Assembly: GCA_963839175.1 (NCBI GenBank)
Contig: CAWIUB010000046.1
Location: forward strand, 1-64,000
Direction: 5' to 3'
Source: CAWIUB01 sp963839175
GTDB taxonomy: Bacteria > Actinomycetota > Actinomycetes > Mycobacteriales > Jatrophihabitantaceae
DNA: 64,000 bases
Shown: positions 60,857 through 64,000 of the stretch, piece after piece
Layout of the letters: every line of letters begins with the position of its first letter
Position numbering within the stretch: the stretch's first letter is position 1
Notes under the pieces: generated by a model
Database searches by the model: none
What the model saw: the letters and a program-made list of their open reading frames with translations, nothing else
What the model was told of the DNA's origin: nothing
Position numbers and translations under genes: made by a program

Positions 60857-63562
60857 TTAAGTTCGCGGCTTCTCGCGCAGCTCGAATGTCTCGATCACGT
60901 CGTCGACTTTGATGTCGTTGAACGACCCGAGCCCGATACCGCACTCGAAGCCCTCACGCACCTCCGTCGCGTCGTCCTTGAACCGCTTGAGCGAGTCCAC
61001 GGTGAGGTGGTCGGCCACGACGACACCGTCACGGACGAGCCGGGCCTTGCTGTTGCGCCGGATCGTGCCCGAACGCACCAGCGAGCCCGCAATGTTGCCG
61101 ACCCGGGGCACCCGAAAGACCTCCCGCACTTCGGCGGTACCAAGCTGCGCCTCCTCGAACTCGGGCTTCAGCATGCCCTTGAGCGCGGCCTCGATCTCGT
61201 CGATGGCCTGGTAAATCACGGTGTAGTAGCGGATGTCGACGCCCTCGCGGGTCGCCGCCTCACCAGCCTTTCCGGCCGGGCGCACGTTATAGCCGAGGAT
61301 CACGGCATCCGAAGCGATCGCCAGGTTGATGTCGTTCTCGTTGATCGCGCCGACCCCGCGGCCGATCACCCGCAGCGACACCTCGTCCGCGCCTGAGCCG
61401 ACGTCGATCTTCATCAACGCGTCCTCGAGCGCCTCGACGGAACCGGAGACGTCGCCCTTGATGATCAGGTTCAGCTGCTGCACCTCGCCGGCTGCGAACG
61501 CTTTGTCCAGGTCGTCAAGAGAGATCCGGCGACGGGTGGCCGCGAGCTGCGCGTTGCGCTCGCGGGCCTGGCGCCGGTCGGCGATCTGCCGGGCGATGCG
61601 GTCCTCGTCCACAACGAGGAACGAGTCGCCGGCGCCCGGGACGGAGGTGAGGCCTAGAACCTGCACCGGACGGGACGGTCCGGCGAACTCCACTGGGTCG
61701 CCGTTCTCGTCGAGCATGGCCCGCACCCGGCCGAAGGCGTCGCCCGCAACGACCGAGTCGCCGACGTTCAGCGCGCCGCGCTGTACCAGCAGCGTGGCCA
61801 CCGGCCCCCGGCCCCGGTCGAGCCGCGCCTCGATGACAATGCCCTGCGCATCCTGGTCGGGGTTGGCCCGCAGATCCAATCCGGCGTCGGCGGTGAGCAG
61901 GATGCCCTCGAGCAGCCCGTCGATGTTGATGTTGGCCCGGGCCGACACGTTGATGAACATCGTGTCGCCGCCGTACTCCTCGGCGACCAGCCCGTACTCG
62001 GTCAGCTGCTGGCGCACCTTGTCCGGGTTCGCGCCTTCCTTGTCGATCTTGTTCACGGCGACCACGACCGGGACGTCCGCCGCCTGGGCGTGGTTGAGCG
62101 CTTCGATCGTCTGCGGCATCACCCCGTCGTCCGCGGCCACGACCAGCACCACGATGTCGGTCGTCGACGCGCCGCGGGCCCGCATGGCGGTGAACGCCTC
62201 GTGACCCGGGGTGTCGATGAAGGTGATCGCCCGGTCGACGCCCTCGTGCTCGACGTGCACCTGATAGGCGCCGATGTGCTGGGTGATCCCCCCAGCCTCG
62301 TCGCCCATGACGTTGGTCTTGCGGATCGCGTCCAGCAGGCGGGTCTTGCCGTGGTCGACGTGGCCCATGACCGTAACGACCGGAGGCCGGGCGATGAGGT
62401 CGCCTTCGGCTCCCTCGTCGGCGCCGAAGGACAAGTCGAAGGACTCGAGCAGCTCGCGGTCCTCGTCCTCGGGGCTGACCACCTGGACGCTGTAGTTCAG
62501 CTCGGCGCCCAGCAGCTGCAGGGTCTCCTCGTTCACCGACTGGGTGGCCGTCACCATCTCGCCGAGATGGAAGAGCACCGTGACGAGCGAGGCCGGGTTG
62601 GCGTCGATCTTCTCGGCGAAGTCGGTCAGCGAAGCGCCACGGGGCAGCCGCAGCACCTCGCCGTTGCCGCGCGGAACCTGCACGCCACCGATCGACGGGG
62701 CCTGCATGTTGTCGAATTCCTGACGCCGCTGCTTCTTGCTCTTGCGCCCCCGTGCCGGACGTCCACCCGCGCGGCCGAACGCACCCGCCGTGCCGGCGCC
62801 GCGACCGCCGCGACCACCGCCACTCGGCCGACCGGCGGGCCCACCACCGGCACCGCCGGGTCCACCACGGAATCCCGCACCACCGGGCGCGCCGCCCGGA
62901 CCGCCTCGGTAGGCACCGCCAACACCAGGACGGCCAGCGCCGCCCGGACCGGCCGGGCGGGCGCCCGGCGCACCGGGACCGCCGCGCTGGCCGGGACCGA
63001 GGGCACCAGAACGTCCGGACATCATGCCGGGGGCCGGCCGCGGCGGCATCATGCCCGGGTTGGGGTTGGGGCCGCCAGCGCCACCCGCCCGTCCAGCGGA
63101 CGGACGCGGCGGGATCGCGCCACCCGGCGGCCCACCACCTGGGCGTGGAGCCGGTGCCGCGCCGCCACCGACGCCGAACGGGTTGTTGCCGACGCGCGGC
63201 CCGGGGCGTGGGCCTGCCGGACGCGCTAACACCGGGCTCGATCCCGGTGGGGTCGCCGGGCGGTCGATGCTTGGGGTAGCCGCGACGAGCGATGGTGTCG
63301 TCTCGACGGGGGCCGGCGGCGCCTGCTCGATAGGCGGCGCGACATCGACCGCCGTGGGCGCAGCCTTCTTCGCGGGCGCCTTCTTCGGGGCTGCCTGGGT
63401 GGCCGTCGGGAACGCCTCCCGCAACCGGCGCGCGACCGGCGGCTCTACGGTGGAGGATGCGCTCTTGACGAATTCCCCCAGCTCGCTGAGCTTGCTGAGG
63501 ACATCCTTGCTGGTGACACCGAGCTCCTTCGCGAGCTCGTGTACCCGGGCCTTGCCTGCCAC
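60857..63562 (-). CDS. infB: Translation initiation factor IF-2
   Basis: A GTPase that brings initiator tRNA to the ribosome. It has 901 residues. The N-terminal IF2-N fold is at about 1-50 (RVHELAKELGVTSKDVLSKLSELGEFVKSASST). A long Ala/Pro/Gly-rich disordered region (about 55-270) includes many GGP/GGA repeats. The G domain has GHVDHGKT (400-407), DTPGHEAF and NKIDKEGAN. The C-terminal domains bind the initiator. It lies next to ylxR as usual. Confidence 0.97.
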   Translation of the reverse strand: MAGKARVHELAKELGVTSKDVLSKLSELGEFVKSASSTVEPPVARRLREAFPTATQAAPKKAPAKKAAPTAVDVAPPIEQAPPAPVETTPSLVAATPSIDRPATPPGSSPVLARPAGPRPGPRVGNNPFGVGGGAAPAPRPGGGPPGGAIPPRPSAGRAGGAGGPNPNPGMMPPRPAPGMMSGRSGALGPGQRGGPGAPGARPAGPGGAGRPGVGGAYRGGPGGAPGGAGFRGGPGGAGGGPAGRPSGGGRGGRGAGTAGAFGRAGGRPARGRKSKKQRRQEFDNMQAPSIGGVQVPRGNGEVLRLPRGASLTDFAEKIDANPASLVTVLFHLGEMVTATQSVNEETLQLLGAELNYSVQVVSPEDEDRELLESFDLSFGADEGAEGDLIARPPVVTVMGHVDHGKTRLLDAIRKTNVMGDEAGGITQHIGAYQVHVEHEGVDRAITFIDTPGHEAFTAMRARGASTTDIVVLVVAADDGVMPQTIEALNHAQAADVPVVVAVNKIDKEGANPDKVRQQLTEYGLVAEEYGGDTMFINVSARANINIDGLLEGILLTADAGLDLRANPDQDAQGIVIEARLDRGRGPVATLLVQRGALNVGDSVVAGDAFGRVRAMLDENGDPVEFAGPSRPVQVLGLTSVPGAGDSFLVVDEDRIARQIADRRQARERNAQLAATRRRISLDDLDKAFAAGEVQQLNLIIKGDVSGSVEALEDALMKIDVGSGADEVSLRVIGRGVGAINENDINLAIASDAVILGYNVRPAGKAGEAATREGVDIRYYTVIYQAIDEIEAALKGMLKPEFEEAQLGTAEVREVFRVPRVGNIAGSLVRSGTIRRNSKARLVRDGVVVADHLTVDSLKRFKDDATEVREGFECGIGLGSFNDIKVDDVIETFELREKPRT

Positions 63563-63622
63563 TGGACTCCTTTACCGGAACCGGGCGGCGACCCACGCGG
63601 TCCCGTTAGACGGGGGACTTGC

Positions 63623-64000
63623 TCATTTCTGGCGCTTCATCGAGTGCCCATAGCTGATCTGCTCACCTTCACGAGACGAGCCGGGCGGCGTTTCGCCCTG
63701 CTCAGTTCGGTACCGCTCGTCGCACCGCTGCTCGACGTACTCGCGCACCCGGCTCGGGTCGACCGCGGCGGCGACCCGCAGGGCCCGCGCGAACGCCCGA
63801 CGCCGCTGCGCGAGATCGACACACCGCAAGTCGGGATGCAGCCACGCGCCCCGGCCCGGTGCCCGACGCCGCGGATCCGGGACGATCGACACGACATCCG
63901 GCCCCGGGCCCTGGGACGGTGCCCCGGGCGCGGAGCGATCTGCCTTGTCGGCTGTCGCCGGCTCCACGACCACGCGGAGCAGCTCGGTGGCCACCGATCG
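63623..64000 (-). CDS. YlxR family (DUF448) protein, start outside the window
   Basis: This is the C-terminal part of a YlxR protein: RSVATELLRVVVEPATAD ... RRRAPGRGAWLHPDLRCVDLAQRRRAFARALRVAAAVDPSRVREYVEQ. The conserved GRGAWLHPD and ALR segments identify the family. The N-terminal R-x-C-V-x-C part lies beyond 64000. YlxR is an RNA-binding or nucleoid regulator encoded between nusA and infB. The Lys/Arg/Gln-rich C-terminus is variable. Confidence 0.88.
   Translation of the reverse strand, partial: RSVATELLRVVVEPATADKADRSAPGAPSQGPGPDVVSIVPDPRRRAPGRGAWLHPDLRCVDLAQRRRAFARALRVAAAVDPSRVREYVEQRCDERYRTEQGETPPGSSREGEQISYGHSMKRQK

Noticed and set aside
1..64000. CRISPR arrays, insertion sequences, prophage, tRNA or rRNA genes
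   Set aside because: No spaced direct repeats, transposase, integrase, phage structural genes or recognisable tRNA/rRNA sequence were found by reading; short or divergent tRNAs could be missed without a covariance search.

Overview
This is a high-GC chromosomal segment from an actinomycete (Actinomycetota). The evidence is the frequent GTG starts, the LexA box type TCGAAC-N4-GTTCGA, and actinobacterial marker genes: clgR, DUF3046, a ChiZ-like LysM protein, Lhr and RNase Y. From memory, the core gene order closely follows the mycobacterial chromosome: nrdR/chiZ/lexA, hflX-dapF-miaA-miaB, recX-recA, pspA-clgR-pgsA-argA-ftsK, dapA-thyX, dapB-M16 protease-pnp-rpsO-ribF-truB-dinF, rbfA-infB-ylxR. 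I cannot assign a genus.

Region 1 (1-4.6 kb) holds the B12-dependent ribonucleotide reductase nrdJ, which carries an intein and several reading-frame breaks. It is coupled to its repressor gene nrdR. Next come a LysM division-inhibitor-like gene and lexA, divergent around two LexA boxes. Region 2 (4.6-16.4 kb) is housekeeping: tatA, hflX, dapF, miaA, a DUF349 protein, miaB, rny, recX and recA. RecA has an intein inside its ATP-binding loop and a perfect LexA palindrome upstream. Region 3 (16.4-32.4 kb) has an acetyltransferase, lhr (with an in-frame insertion made of dispersed-repeat-like DNA), nei, the envelope-stress set pspA/tetR/clgR, cinA, pgsA, rimO, argA, ftsK, dapA and thyX.

Region 4 (32.4-46.5 kb) is more variable. 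It holds a ribbon-helix-helix protein paired with a DUF4097 protein, a YcaQ-type glycosylase, DedA, a lipoprotein, a GNAT, a DUF2461 protein, a secreted S53 peptidase, dapB and an M16 protease. A run of regulators and small enzymes follows: SnoaL/LuxR, NAD(P)-binding, macro domain, and a TetR gene divergent from a GNAT gene around two clear palindromes. Region 5 (46-50.2 kb) is a complete sulfate ABC importer (sbp-cysT-cysW-cysA) followed by an Rrf2 regulator on the same strand. Region 6 (50.4-64 kb) contains pnp, rpsO, ribF, truB, a DinF-type MATE exporter, an AraC regulator, a BBE flavoenzyme with a PPOX-like protein, a GNAT, rbfA, a DUF503 gene, infB and the start-truncated ylxR.

No rRNA, tRNA, CRISPR array, insertion sequence or prophage was recognised. 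The most unusual points are the two inteins in DNA-metabolism genes 13 kb apart, the frame breaks in nrdJ, the repeat-derived insertion in Lhr, and two strong operator candidates (upstream of the ribbon-helix-helix gene and between tetR and the GNAT gene).
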